Assembly (NCBI GenBank): GCA_002245135.1
Contig: NGBS01000969.1
Location: 1-23,860 of the forward strand
DNA: 23,860 nucleotides
Source: Proteromonas lacertae
Lineage: Eukaryota; Sar; Bigyra; Opalinata; Proteromonadidae
Direction: 5' to 3'
The position numbers and the translations under genes were made by a program. A model generated the notes under the pieces. The model ran no database searches. It saw nothing but the letters and a program-made list of their open reading frames with translations, and was not told the DNA's origin. Positions 1-7,337 of this stretch are shown here, in pieces (positions within the stretch are counted from its first letter, which is position 1; each line of letters begins with the position of its first letter).

Positions 1-45
1 TATTCCTAGCGATCTTGACTTCAACAACTCAACACTTTTGATCTC

Positions 46-762
46 ATGAAGCGTAAGCAATCCTCCTCATCGTCCGATGATGTTCCTAAGTGCAAGGGTA
101 AGCATCATCGTCTACAGACAGACTCTGAGGTCTTTGTAAGCACTAAGGACAACATCACGATCGATGGTATCTCATTGACTAAGCCTAAGAGAAGATCATC
201 ATCCACGTTGAAAGCAAAGCAACAGAAACCCAAGGTAGTTGAACTAGATGGAATACAACAAGCGATCCGGGCTGCTTTAATGAAGAAGAGTCAGGAAGTA
301 CCAGCGATGGACCATAAGCAAGATATCAATACCATCAACAACCCTGAGAAGTCTTTACCTAGCTACCCTAAAGAGCATCACACCTTATTCCCATCTACAT
401 CATCATTCATTGCCCAGGAGAATCTCTATTACAATACCTACTTGGATCAGTTAAGGAAGAAGTTCAAGGACCTTGGAACTTACTTGAAAGTCATCCTCAA
501 GGAGTATATGCACTCAATGATCTTTCCCAATGAATGTTACGATGCTCTTGTCAAGATGATAACAGAGGAGGAGGACTCCGAAGGAGTCTTCTTAAGGTAC
601 ATTACTAGAGCAAGATCCATCGATAAGAACAACTACAATGAGATGGAGCAGGAGTACTTACTTACCCGTCACTATCAACTCAAGATTATCTCCGAGAGAA
701 TGGATCTCTTCATTAACAGCACCTGTAAGCTCCAAGGAAGTGATCTTCTAAGCCAGCCTTAA
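46..762 (+). CDS. Unknown Ser/Lys-rich protein, N-terminal part of a long broken gene
   Basis: This frame encodes 238 residues that I do not recognise. The first 65 or so are basic and serine-rich (a run of five Ser at 6-10, KPKRRSSS near 47-54) and would suit a nuclear or nucleic-acid-binding tail. Residues from about 125 to the end are charged and helical, with no membrane segment. The start is the first ATG, 45 bases into the window, after a pyrimidine-rich leader. Coding-like sequence of the same style continues on the same strand to 2266 without a real spacer, so this is probably the front part of one longer gene of roughly 700 codons that no longer reads whole. Codon use (AAG for Lys, CTT/TTA for Leu) matches the rest of 1-6600 and differs from the Polinton genes to the right. 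Confidence 0.5.
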   Translation: MKRKQSSSSSDDVPKCKGKHHRLQTDSEVFVSTKDNITIDGISLTKPKRRSSSTLKAKQQKPKVVELDGIQQAIRAALMKKSQEVPAMDHKQDINTINNPEKSLPSYPKEHHTLFPSTSSFIAQENLYYNTYLDQLRKKFKDLGTYLKVILKEYMHSMIFPNECYDALVKMITEEEDSEGVFLRYITRARSIDKNNYNEMEQEYLLTRHYQLKIISERMDLFINSTCKLQGSDLLSQP

Positions 763-1435
763 GAAACATCCAAGAACGCCTTGAAGATATACAACACTTT
801 GTCAAGGACTCCAAGATCAAGGAGATAATACCAACTACTTCATCCTCACATCTCAGTTCATCGATAAGGTCATCACTTCCCTAAGACAACTTAGTAAAGC
901 TGCTAATCACCTGGTTGTTGAACTAAAGGCTTATGAGAAGATGCTTCAACACGATCATCCGATGCTCTTCAATGACAAGACAATCTCCCTGGATGCATAC
1001 CTTAAGGCAACTAACTACTTGATCAACTACACTGATGAAGTTATTCAGATCCTGGACTCGGAGAAGCTGTATCTTCCTAAGAATCAAATGCTGAAGGTGT
1101 TTAAGAAGCTCTATCAATCTCATGAGCATTACGTCCTTAAGGATTCTGCTTACTTCCTTAAGTGCAGGAGTCAATCCTGGAGCTACGTGGAAGTAGAGAA
1201 CCGACCTAGTACAAGACCAGACTCCGAGAAGGTACTTGTCTTTGACGAGGAAAACTTACTTCATGCCACCCACAGCTGCTACTTACGCGCAAATGAAGTT
1301 AGTCAAAGGAGATGATGGATCATGTATCTCAACGCTACGTAGACTTCAACAGGAGATGATCACCTGGTTGAAATATTACGGTATTGACTTCCAGGATCTT
1401 CCAGTTACTTCATTGAGTCTCAACTTAAGGATTCC
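763..1435 (+). pseudogene. Coding-like middle part of the same long gene
   Basis: The stretch between the two larger frames keeps the codon pattern of its neighbours and reads as helical, charged protein in pieces; one open piece spans 941-1315. There is no promoter-like spacer, so I take it as the middle of the gene lying over 46-2266. The gene looks broken about three times in all. Sequencing or assembly errors could give the same picture, because a neighbouring set of genes of the same composition is intact. No domain is recognised. Confidence 0.45.
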
Positions 1436-2266
1436 ATGCAGGAGGAAGAAGGCATCACTGGTAATGAGTCCATGGAGGAGGAGGACAATGATGTTGGTAA
1501 TATCGATGGTAAGCAGGAGGAGGATTCATCTTCAGTAACAACTTCGATCCTGAGTAAGGAACTTATAAATCCACAACCTCAACAATCTCATGACCGTCTC
1601 GACATCTTTAGCAGTGACAACGATACCGATAATGAAGATATTGATAAGGTCGGTAAGGAAGTTAAATTAACTCCTGTCAATGTCAATGAAGAGAACGTTC
1701 CTAAGCTAGTCGATGAATTGCTAGAGCAACCACCTCCACTACCTCCTAAGCCTGTAATTACCAAGACTGCTGATAAACCTACCATTACAAAGAAGAAGAA
1801 GAAGACTCCTAAGCAATCTACTGCTAGTAATCTTCCAAAGCATTCATCAGCAAGATCAAAGTCCCGATCTAAGGAACCATCAAAGGAACCATCAAAGGAA
1901 CCATCAAAGGAACCATCAATGGAACCATCAAAGGAACCATCAAAGGAACCATCAATGGAGCCTTCAAAGGAGCCTTCAACAATACCAGTAATCACCAGCG
2001 ATGATCTTGAGAAGCAATCAGCAGCTTCCTATCTTATTGAGAATAACCATGAGGATGTCAAGGGCTCTGATGATGATGATGATGATGAACTTAACTTAGC
2101 TTCCACGGTACCAAAGTTACCTTCAATGATAAGTCCAGCTCCACAAGAGACTAACTCCTTGGAAGGTACCGAGATAAACAATACCTCGCAGAACACCAGT
2201 TGTTTACCAGACTTAGAAGAAGAACCGTATATGAACTCACCTATACCTGACTTAAATATGTTTTAA
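1436..2266 (+). CDS. Acidic, Pro-rich protein with a KEPS repeat, C-terminal part of the long gene
   Basis: This 276-residue frame has a strongly biased composition and no recognised fold. In order it shows an acidic start, a proline stretch (PPPLPPKP, about residues 99-106), a lysine run, nine tandem four-residue units of the KEPS/MEPS type (about 146-181), a run of six Asp near 212-217, and an acidic tail. It looks intrinsically disordered. The proline stretch resembles an SH3 ligand, but that is only a short motif. It is probably the tail of the broken gene starting at 46; the ATG at 1436 may not be a true start. The next gene downstream is convergent (2489-2839), with a hairpin in the gap. 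Confidence 0.5.
   Translation: MQEEEGITGNESMEEEDNDVGNIDGKQEEDSSSVTTSILSKELINPQPQQSHDRLDIFSSDNDTDNEDIDKVGKEVKLTPVNVNEENVPKLVDELLEQPPPLPPKPVITKTADKPTITKKKKKTPKQSTASNLPKHSSARSKSRSKEPSKEPSKEPSKEPSMEPSKEPSKEPSMEPSKEPSTIPVITSDDLEKQSAASYLIENNHEDVKGSDDDDDDELNLASTVPKLPSMISPAPQETNSLEGTEINNTSQNTSCLPDLEEEPYMNSPIPDLNMF
1871..1978 (+). repeat. 12-bp tandem repeat encoding KEPS units
   Basis: Nine head-to-tail 12-bp units of the type aaggaaccatca, two of them with atg in place of aag and the last two with gag/cct changes. The period is a multiple of three, so the array encodes KEPS or MEPS units and can change copy number without loss of frame. The later units are the most diverged. Confidence 0.9.
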
Positions 2267-2356
2267 CTTAAGGCTACTCTTGTTATTGAATATCATTCTT
2301 GTTATTGTGGGTTGCACAGATACTGCTACATAAATCTTATCGGAACATCGTCTATT

Positions 2357-2408
2357 GATGATAGCCATCACACGATCGCCTATCGGCTGTTGAATGATGG
2401 TTATCATC
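2357..2408. terminator. Stem-loop between two convergent genes
   Basis: Two 14-base arms (2357-2370 and 2395-2408) pair with a single G-U in RNA, around a 24-base loop that itself holds cgat...atcg. The hairpin lies in the only sizeable gap of this block (2267-2488), between genes that converge, which suits a transcription end or RNA-processing signal for both strands. A 67-codon frame crosses the same stretch (2312-2515) but looks incidental. The function is inference. Confidence 0.4.
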
Positions 2409-2488
2409 AGTCAGTGTTATCCTTGCTTGTGAATCTCCCGATAGAACAACTAACTACGATAACATTAAAAGGACTTACCTTAAGTTTC

Positions 2489-2839
2489 TTATATACACCT
2501 TGCAGATCCTTCTGAGTCTAGCAGCTTCATTGACTTTGCCTTTACCTTTACGGATGTTTTCTTCCTGTCGATCATGTTCTTGATCCAGTCCTTGACCTTC
2601 CATAAGCTACTTCTTCCTCCGATAGTTAGCAGCTCTAAGTCATCCTCAGAAGCAGAGCTTAAGCTTCTTGCACGATAACCATTCCTTCCTTCAGGCATCT
2701 CCAAGGAGTCCTTGAATTTACCTAGTACTTGTTGCTTGCGCTTCTGTAACTGGTCGTACTCATAATTGATCGGAGCCATCGTAGCGTAGATATTCCTGGG
2801 TAATGAGTAAGTTGGCAATCTCCTTTGATACCTTGACAT
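2489..2839 (-). CDS. Unknown small basic protein
   Basis: This encodes 116 residues rich in Arg and Lys with no recognised family. The N-terminus is basic and Tyr-rich (RYQRRLPTYSLPR), the middle is polar and charged, and a helical segment near residues 80-95 (LWKVKDWIKNMIDRKK) is amphipathic. There is no signal peptide or membrane span. It starts at an ATG 52 bases after the end of the next leftward gene (2892-3560), so these two and 3671-4336 could be one leftward transcription unit. Confidence 0.55.
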   Translation of the reverse strand: MSRYQRRLPTYSLPRNIYATMAPINYEYDQLQKRKQQVLGKFKDSLEMPEGRNGYRARSLSSASEDDLELLTIGGRSSLWKVKDWIKNMIDRKKTSVKVKAKSMKLLDSEGSARCI

Positions 2840-2891
2840 TGAACTTCTTTTGTTTATCCCAACAATTGCAATTAGGAATCAACTCAATAGC

Positions 2892-3560
2892 TTACTTATC
2901 ATCCTCATCTAACATACCCAGCTTCATGCACTTTGCCGTGATATCCTTGACATCATCTATTCCCAAGGAGATGTTTATTGTGTTGTACTTATCTAGGTTT
3001 ATCTTATCGGTAAAGTCAAAGGTCCATTGCCTTATGAAGATGCGGACGATTCTCTCTCCGGGATGTGCAAGGCCATAAATCTTCCTACGATCAGTCATGG
3101 GATTGTACTTCACTAGGAAGCAATTGTCCTTAAAGAGATATTCACCTGATCCTCTAAGCACTTCCTCAGCTTCATGATCATCATCTCCGATAATCCTGAA
3201 GAGTCTCTTGAGTACCTCCCGATTACGATCCACTATCTTGAGCTTAGCGTAACATTGATGATACATTGGAAGGGTGATCTTCTTATCGTCTGAGTCAGGG
3301 ATGAACTTACCGATGCAATCTATGATCACTGGTTTCTCGGGAGTGATGGTAAGTCTTCGATAGCTATGTCCTTGCTGATGATACTCTGAGTAGATGCTAG
3401 CCTGACCGTATAGTTCTGATTCCTTTACAGTTGCCTCGTAAGTATAGATTCTCATTACCATCTTTGAAAGCCCTTTCATCATGAACTCATCCTTACGATC
3501 GTCTTCATACTTCTCGGTGATCTCCTTGATTAGATTGAAGTAGCTTCTGTTCTTATTCAT
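2892..3560 (-). CDS. Paralogue 1 of a tandem pair of about 220 residues, unknown family
   Basis: This encodes 222 residues and is plainly related to the neighbour at 3671-4336 across its whole length. Shared blocks are FNLI near the N-terminus, ITP..PVI.DC.G near 95-107, LFR/EIIGD...AE.VLRG near 145-160, and a C-terminal block W.F.F.D....Y.T......I.DV.DIT..C. It looks like a soluble alpha/beta protein, with no membrane segment and no catalytic motif I can name. It is in the same orientation as its paralogue, 110 bases downstream. The pair implies local duplication followed by marked divergence. Confidence 0.65.
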   Translation of the reverse strand: MNKNRSYFNLIKEITEKYEDDRKDEFMMKGLSKMVMRIYTYEATVKESELYGQASIYSEYHQQGHSYRRLTITPEKPVIIDCIGKFIPDSDDKKITLPMYHQCYAKLKIVDRNREVLKRLFRIIGDDDHEAEEVLRGSGEYLFKDNCFLVKYNPMTDRRKIYGLAHPGERIVRIFIRQWTFDFTDKINLDKYNTINISLGIDDVKDITAKCMKLGMLDEDDK

Positions 3561-3670
3561 CGATCAAATATAGGAATAAGTTTATTGAACTGAATCAACC
3601 CCGAGATTACCATCCCTCTGAGAACTATCACTCCTGGAGGATTGAATTCCATGATAGATGGATGAGATCA

Positions 3671-4336
3671 TTACTTGGTATTTCCTTTGAACTCCTTCCT
3701 TGCAGCTATGCATCTATCGGTGATGTCCTCCACATCGTTGATACCAACAACGACTTCTAAGGTGTGGTACTTGGAGTAGTCCTTTGAGTCAATAAAGTTA
3801 AAGGTCCATCTAGGGAGTCTTAAACGAAAGATCCTCTTACCAAGACTTGCTAGGTGTTGGAACTTACTAATTGTTTTAGCAGCCCGTAGCTGACATTGCA
3901 ACTGTACATAATCAGTTCCTCGGGAATTGCTTACTATTATCGTTCCTCTTAGAACATCCTCAGCATTGTGTTTGTTATCTCCGATCACTTCGAAGAGCTT
4001 CCTTAAGGTCTGATGATTGCTATCATGGATCTTCAGATAAATCCTATTGTCACCTAAGTCCCGAACAACACTTCCAACACAGTCCACAATCACGGGGATC
4101 GCCGGAGTGATGGTTACCTTCCTTGGTCTTGGAATGCCTATATCCATAAAGCTTTTTATCATAGCATCCCCGTAAGTGTCAGAGTCTTCTACTCGTATCT
4201 TATAAGTGAAGAGCTTCTCAATCTTCTCCTGTCTGGTTATCTTCTTCGGGAAGGTCAATTCCTCCTTACGTTCCTGATCGTAGTTCTCGGTGACTTGACG
4301 GATCAGGTTGAAATAGTTCTCATTCATTGACTTCAT
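3671..4336 (-). CDS. Paralogue 2 of the tandem pair, unknown family
   Basis: This encodes 221 residues that align end to end with the product of 2892-3560. The best-kept parts are the central ITPAIPVIVDC block, the LFEVIGD..HNAEDVLRG block and the C-terminal WTFNF...GINDVEDIT block. A second in-frame ATG lies three codons in and could also serve. The gene is divergent from 4420-5235, with only 83 bases between the two starts, so the gap must hold both promoters. I do not recognise the family; conservation of hydrophobic strands between the copies argues that both are real proteins. Confidence 0.65.
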   Translation of the reverse strand: MKSMNENYFNLIRQVTENYDQERKEELTFPKKITRQEKIEKLFTYKIRVEDSDTYGDAMIKSFMDIGIPRPRKVTITPAIPVIVDCVGSVVRDLGDNRIYLKIHDSNHQTLRKLFEVIGDNKHNAEDVLRGTIIVSNSRGTDYVQLQCQLRAAKTISKFQHLASLGKRIFRLRLPRWTFNFIDSKDYSKYHTLEVVVGINDVEDITDRCIAARKEFKGNTK

Positions 4337-4419
4337 CGGCTGAGAATTATAGGATTGCCCTCAACTCACTTTGTTAATTAAGTCTTGACGTTTCCCAGAA
4401 TTGACTTTTTACTCACTCC

Positions 4420-5235
4420 ATGAAGATAAGGATTCCTCCGAAGAATGAACTTAGAGCAAATGCAAAGTCCCATCAACATGATAAACTAGCCCAGAAAGTA
4501 ATAGCAACCCTTGGAATTCTAAAGCCTAGACAATCACTTACTTTAGTTCACCAGGAAGTGTTATCTCAAGAGTCTTCATCGCCATTATCAATTCGTTATG
4601 GTTCAGATACTGGTTCAGATACTACTTCAAGAACATCATCGTCTCTGACTATACCGAGTGATGATAAGGACTCCATCGTTTATCAAGAATGTTACCTCGA
4701 AGTTCCCTTTACAGCAGTACCAAAGGCTTTCATCAATCTAAGCATAGATGGGAACGTAAAGGGTTTTGTTTGTTGTGGCAGCTCCTTCTACATTGCTTTA
4801 TTAGCTTCACTTCATCGTGAGGAGATCAAAGGTATTCACAAGAAAAACCTTGTAAGATTCCTATGGTTCAAAGCGTTCTCGTACTACCTACGGCTAAGTG
4901 AATGCATCTCCAATCCCTTACTATGCGATAAGTCGATTACTAAGATAGAGGAGGACAATCATCTATCCATTAACGTATTCAAGATGCTTCAGAAGCCAGA
5001 TATTCACTTAGTCCCTTTACGTACTTCGAAGACACCTTCCAATGATTCCTATAAGCAGGTGAGCTTGCTTTACCTGGAAGAGAATTGTAAGCCTTCAACA
5101 TCTCCTAGTACGGATACTCCCAATGATGAATCTCTTAGAGGCTCTACAATCATCCATTTCCATTACGTAACCATCGTTGATCCATCTATGAGCTTATCAA
5201 CCCAAGACAAGAGAAGTAATAGAATCACCATGTAA
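4420..5235 (+). CDS. Unknown protein, weakly OTU-protease-like
   Basis: This encodes 271 residues. The first 85 are polar, Ser/Thr-rich and probably disordered. Residues 110-155 (DGNVKGFVCCGSSFYIALLA... then H.KNL.RF) resemble the active-site helix region of OTU cysteine proteases, and a later HFHYVTIV (246-253) resembles the OTU histidine strand, with the right order and rough spacing. The match at the nucleophile position is not clear, so an OTU-like fold is a guess. There is no membrane segment. The stop is one base away from the stop of the convergent gene 5237-5983, so the two share no spacer. Confidence 0.55.
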   Translation: MKIRIPPKNELRANAKSHQHDKLAQKVIATLGILKPRQSLTLVHQEVLSQESSSPLSIRYGSDTGSDTTSRTSSSLTIPSDDKDSIVYQECYLEVPFTAVPKAFINLSIDGNVKGFVCCGSSFYIALLASLHREEIKGIHKKNLVRFLWFKAFSYYLRLSECISNPLLCDKSITKIEEDNHLSINVFKMLQKPDIHLVPLRTSKTPSNDSYKQVSLLYLEENCKPSTSPSTDTPNDESLRGSTIIHFHYVTIVDPSMSLSTQDKRSNRITM

Positions 5236-5236
5236 G

Positions 5237-5983
5237 TTAGAAGAAGAAGTCTGGCCTTTGACGTCTATTGATCATGCGTGTGATAATCCTACTCCATTGA
5301 TCTATCAACTCCGACAACTCGTTAAGGATCTTGCTTATTGAATCTAGTCTTTGTTGGGTGTAGTCAACGATATAGATATACCTTGTAGCTACCTTAGTGC
5401 TGGTTACCGTGGTGACTTCATTGTCTTGTTCACTACTAGGCCTTGAAGGTTGTTGACATCTCCTTACTTCCTCTTGAGATAGTCTACTCCTTCCTACGTG
5501 TTCCTCCAATTCCTTCTTACGACCACGTCTCCTTACCGAGAAGATTGCTAGGTAATTGATCTCCTTATGAAGCTGCTGATCCATCTTCTTGAAATCAACC
5601 TTACCAAGGATCGGTAAGTTGCTAGTTACCTCCTCATCGTCGAAGTCTTCTAGGTATTGACTCATCATGGACTTATCGATATAAGCAAGTTCCTCAGCGA
5701 TGGCACTTAGGACATAGTACAATTGACTTAGCTGAATCTTGTTAGTCTTCACCTTTCCTAGAACTTCAAATGATCTCCTTGTCTTCTCAGTTGAGAACAT
5801 CCCATCACAGTTATTGAACTCTCCGAGGACACCTCCCTTATCTAACAATGATCGGATCATCGCTATAGCTCTTCTTATCAACTGAGAGTACTGCCTCTCA
5901 CAACCCTGGTGCTTGAGATAATCCTTTACCCTCTGGTTCCTTTGCAGCAACCTCTTATCGGTAGTGTTCTTGAAGTATTGCAT
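5237..5983 (-). CDS. Unknown helical, basic protein
   Basis: This encodes 248 residues, mostly predicted helix by eye, with many Arg, Lys, Gln and Leu. A patch RRRGRKKELEEH near 151-162 could be a nuclear-localisation or nucleic-acid-binding segment; a polar linker with Ser, Gln and Thr follows, and residues 205-240 form another long helix. There is no recognised family and no membrane span. It converges on 4420-5235 (one base between stops) and diverges from 6036-6341 (52 bases between starts). This packing is typical of viral or plasmid genomes. Confidence 0.6.
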   Translation of the reverse strand: MQYFKNTTDKRLLQRNQRVKDYLKHQGCERQYSQLIRRAIAMIRSLLDKGGVLGEFNNCDGMFSTEKTRRSFEVLGKVKTNKIQLSQLYYVLSAIAEELAYIDKSMMSQYLEDFDDEEVTSNLPILGKVDFKKMDQQLHKEINYLAIFSVRRRGRKKELEEHVGRSRLSQEEVRRCQQPSRPSSEQDNEVTTVTSTKVATRYIYIVDYTQQRLDSISKILNELSELIDQWSRIITRMINRRQRPDFFF

Positions 5984-6035
5984 TCACGGGAGGTGTTCAG
6001 AAATTGCTTACTGCCGAGATAGTTGAACTTTTCCG

Positions 6036-6341
6036 ATGCCTCCTTCTATAGATCACTATGTGTCCGGCATTAAGAACATTTACTTACTATCCTTCTACGT
6101 AGTGCTAGTATCAATGGTCCTTGCCTTTATCGATATGAAGCTTCAGAGAATACAACACCAGGCAAGATTATTTCTTCATGATGACCTTGATGGATTCAAC
6201 AATCGATTCTTAAGAGTTTACCCAGCTGATCTTCTGCTCCTTGTAGGTAACAATGTTGTTCCCGTGAATGAGGTTATAGACTATGACTTCCTAGCTGATG
6301 AAACTTACTTACAATGGAGGATGCATTGGCCTTTAAGATAA
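6036..6341 (+). CDS. Small membrane protein, unknown
   Basis: This encodes 101 residues with one clear hydrophobic segment at about 15-32 (IYLLSFYVVLVSMVLAFI), which looks like a signal anchor with the basic part (K35, R38) following it. The remainder is polar, with a second hydrophobic patch ADLLLLVG near 64-71. No family is recognised. It starts 52 bases from the divergent gene 5237-5983. A leftward frame (6305-6601) overlaps its last 37 bases. Confidence 0.5.
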   Translation: MPPSIDHYVSGIKNIYLLSFYVVLVSMVLAFIDMKLQRIQHQARLFLHDDLDGFNNRFLRVYPADLLLLVGNNVVPVNEVIDYDFLADETYLQWRMHWPLR

Positions 6342-6601
6342 CTAGATCTCCCGCTTATCGTTGTGGTTGATGGTACCTTTGCTTTATTGGGATGATCGAA
6401 AAACATCATCTTATCGGGGATAGGTACAATGGATAAACACCTAGCCTGGTTCTGAACAATGTGAAGGTTCAGTAACAGATTACCCAGTGATTGGTAAAGA
6501 GCTAAAGGCTTCTTCCATAAAGTATCATTCATGATCGTGATGGGGTGGTAGGGTAGTTTGGAACTGACTGTTTGCTGATCCTTAAGGATGTTATCCTCCA
6601 T
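6305..6601 (-). CDS. Possible small protein, unknown
   Basis: This 98-codon ATG-initiated frame continues the alternating-strand packing of the block and overlaps the end of the rightward gene 6036-6341 by 37 bases. The product is polar with a helical middle (ALYQSLGNLLLNLHIVQNQ) and no known motif. The codon pattern is less clean than in its neighbours, and it is the last possible gene before the non-coding seam, so it may be a chance frame. Confidence 0.3.
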   Translation of the reverse strand: MEDNILKDQQTVSSKLPYHPITIMNDTLWKKPLALYQSLGNLLLNLHIVQNQARCLSIVPIPDKMMFFDHPNKAKVPSTTTISGRSSYLKGQCILHCK

Positions 6602-6937
6602 ACTCTTCAGAATTGATTTAGTTTACCTAGACAATTAACAAGGACGATGAGACTTACCTTCAGAAGACTGTTGAGATTGCTGCTATCTCTTTTCAAGGTC
6701 CTTGAGAATTATAGAAATGATTGAAGCCTCCCGAAGTCATCATTGTATACTTGTTAACAATTGTAAAGTCCCAGTTCTTCATTGAGTTGTCCATTGAGTT
6801 CCAAGATAGCTTCCAGGAGTACCCGTAGGAGATCGTCTCATAGATAGGTATAGAAATAGCTTACAGGAGTTCCCGTAGGGAAGTAGACCCCGTTGAGAAG
6901 TAGACCCCATTAGGAGGAATCTCGTAGGAACCTTACG
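6602..6937. repeat. Gene-free stretch with short direct repeats
   Basis: No gene is visible. The right half holds two imperfect copies of a 23-base unit (tagcttccaggagtacccgt and following at 6807-6829, and 6857-6879, period 50), and two copies of gaagtagacccc (6880-6891 and 6897-6908, period 17). These repeats run up to the palindrome beginning at 6938 and may be part of the same mobile sequence or its target. Confidence 0.6.
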
Positions 6938-7140
6938 TAAATGGGACTCTGGCACAATGTGACAGAGTTCTAACGAGTTTTCTAGGAGTCCGTCCCCTTC
7001 TAGATTCAGAGTTGACCTTTACGGGAGCTTCATCGATTGCATCGATGAAGGCCCCGTAAAAGTCAACTCTGAATCTAGAAAGGGACGGACCCCTAGAAAA
7101 CTCGTTAGGACTCTGTGACAATGTCCCAGGGTCCCATTTA
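6938..7140. mobile_element. 203-bp palindrome: foldback element or MITE
   Basis: Two 100-base arms (6938-7037 and 7041-7140) are reverse complements with about 10 mismatches by hand count and no gaps, separated by three bases (tgc). The outer ends read TAAATGGGAC and GTCCCATTTA, so a TA dinucleotide closes each side, as for Tc1/mariner-type insertion at TA. It encodes nothing believable; a 74-codon frame across it merely follows the palindrome. The most likely call is a non-autonomous DNA transposon made only of inverted repeats. A hairpin chromosome or element end that was read through in assembly would give the same pattern. It lies precisely between the GC-richer block and Polinton-like element A. 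Confidence 0.7.
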
Positions 7141-7156
7141 TATACTATATATATCA

Positions 7157-7252
7157 ATGGTCCTTTCTAAAGCAATTAATGAGTATTTGTTTATCAGAGT
7201 TCCAAAAGTTATAAGGCACAGTACGATATTTATGCTCCTGATCGTTATTCAT
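7157..7252 (-). pseudogene. N-terminal fragment of the element's left-end gene
   Basis: Thirty-two codons read leftward from an ATG just left of the penton promoter. The peptide matches the first 32 residues of the product of 20951-21394 next to element B: both share RTVP near residues 10-13, DKQ near 20-22, and FRKD at 28-31. The gene stands in the same place and orientation in both elements. In A the match ends at the border with the palindrome, so the element is cut there. This marks the left edge of A. Confidence 0.75.
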
Positions 7253-7258
7253 TTTTAA

Positions 7259-7337
7259 AAAATAAAAGTGTAATTAATACTAATAATGACAATATTGACA
7301 TTATTAACGAATTTATTTTCAAAATAGATTTTATCTT
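7259..7337 (+). promoter_or_regulatory. Penton upstream region with palindrome
   Basis: A 24-base near-perfect palindrome (7283-7306, centred on CAATATTG, a single unpaired position per arm) lies 31 bases before the penton ATG. About 50 bases around it align with the sequence before the element B penton gene (21395-21457). The core AATATTGACATTAT (7291-7304) recurs at 13880, 14283 and 21430. It probably serves both the rightward capsid genes and the leftward left-end gene. That it is a promoter is inferred from position and conservation. Confidence 0.55.

Noticed and set aside
923-1174. 83-codon leftward frame
   Set aside because: It overlaps coding-like sequence on the + strand and has no support of its own.
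1871-1978. CRISPR-like array
   Set aside because: The repeats are contiguous 12-bp units without spacers and lie inside a reading frame.
1588-1995. 135-codon leftward frame with a GSFDGSFDG-type repeat
   Set aside because: It is the antisense shadow of the KEPS repeat region; the sense strand has the coding pattern of the block.
6933-7157. 74-codon leftward frame
   Set aside because: It merely follows the palindrome; both arms are read as protein and the product has no sensible composition.
7141-7330. Polinton terminal inverted repeat at the left of element A
   Set aside because: I compared this stretch by eye with the reverse strand of 19.1-20.5 kb and found no long match; a partial gene there also shows the true end is missing.
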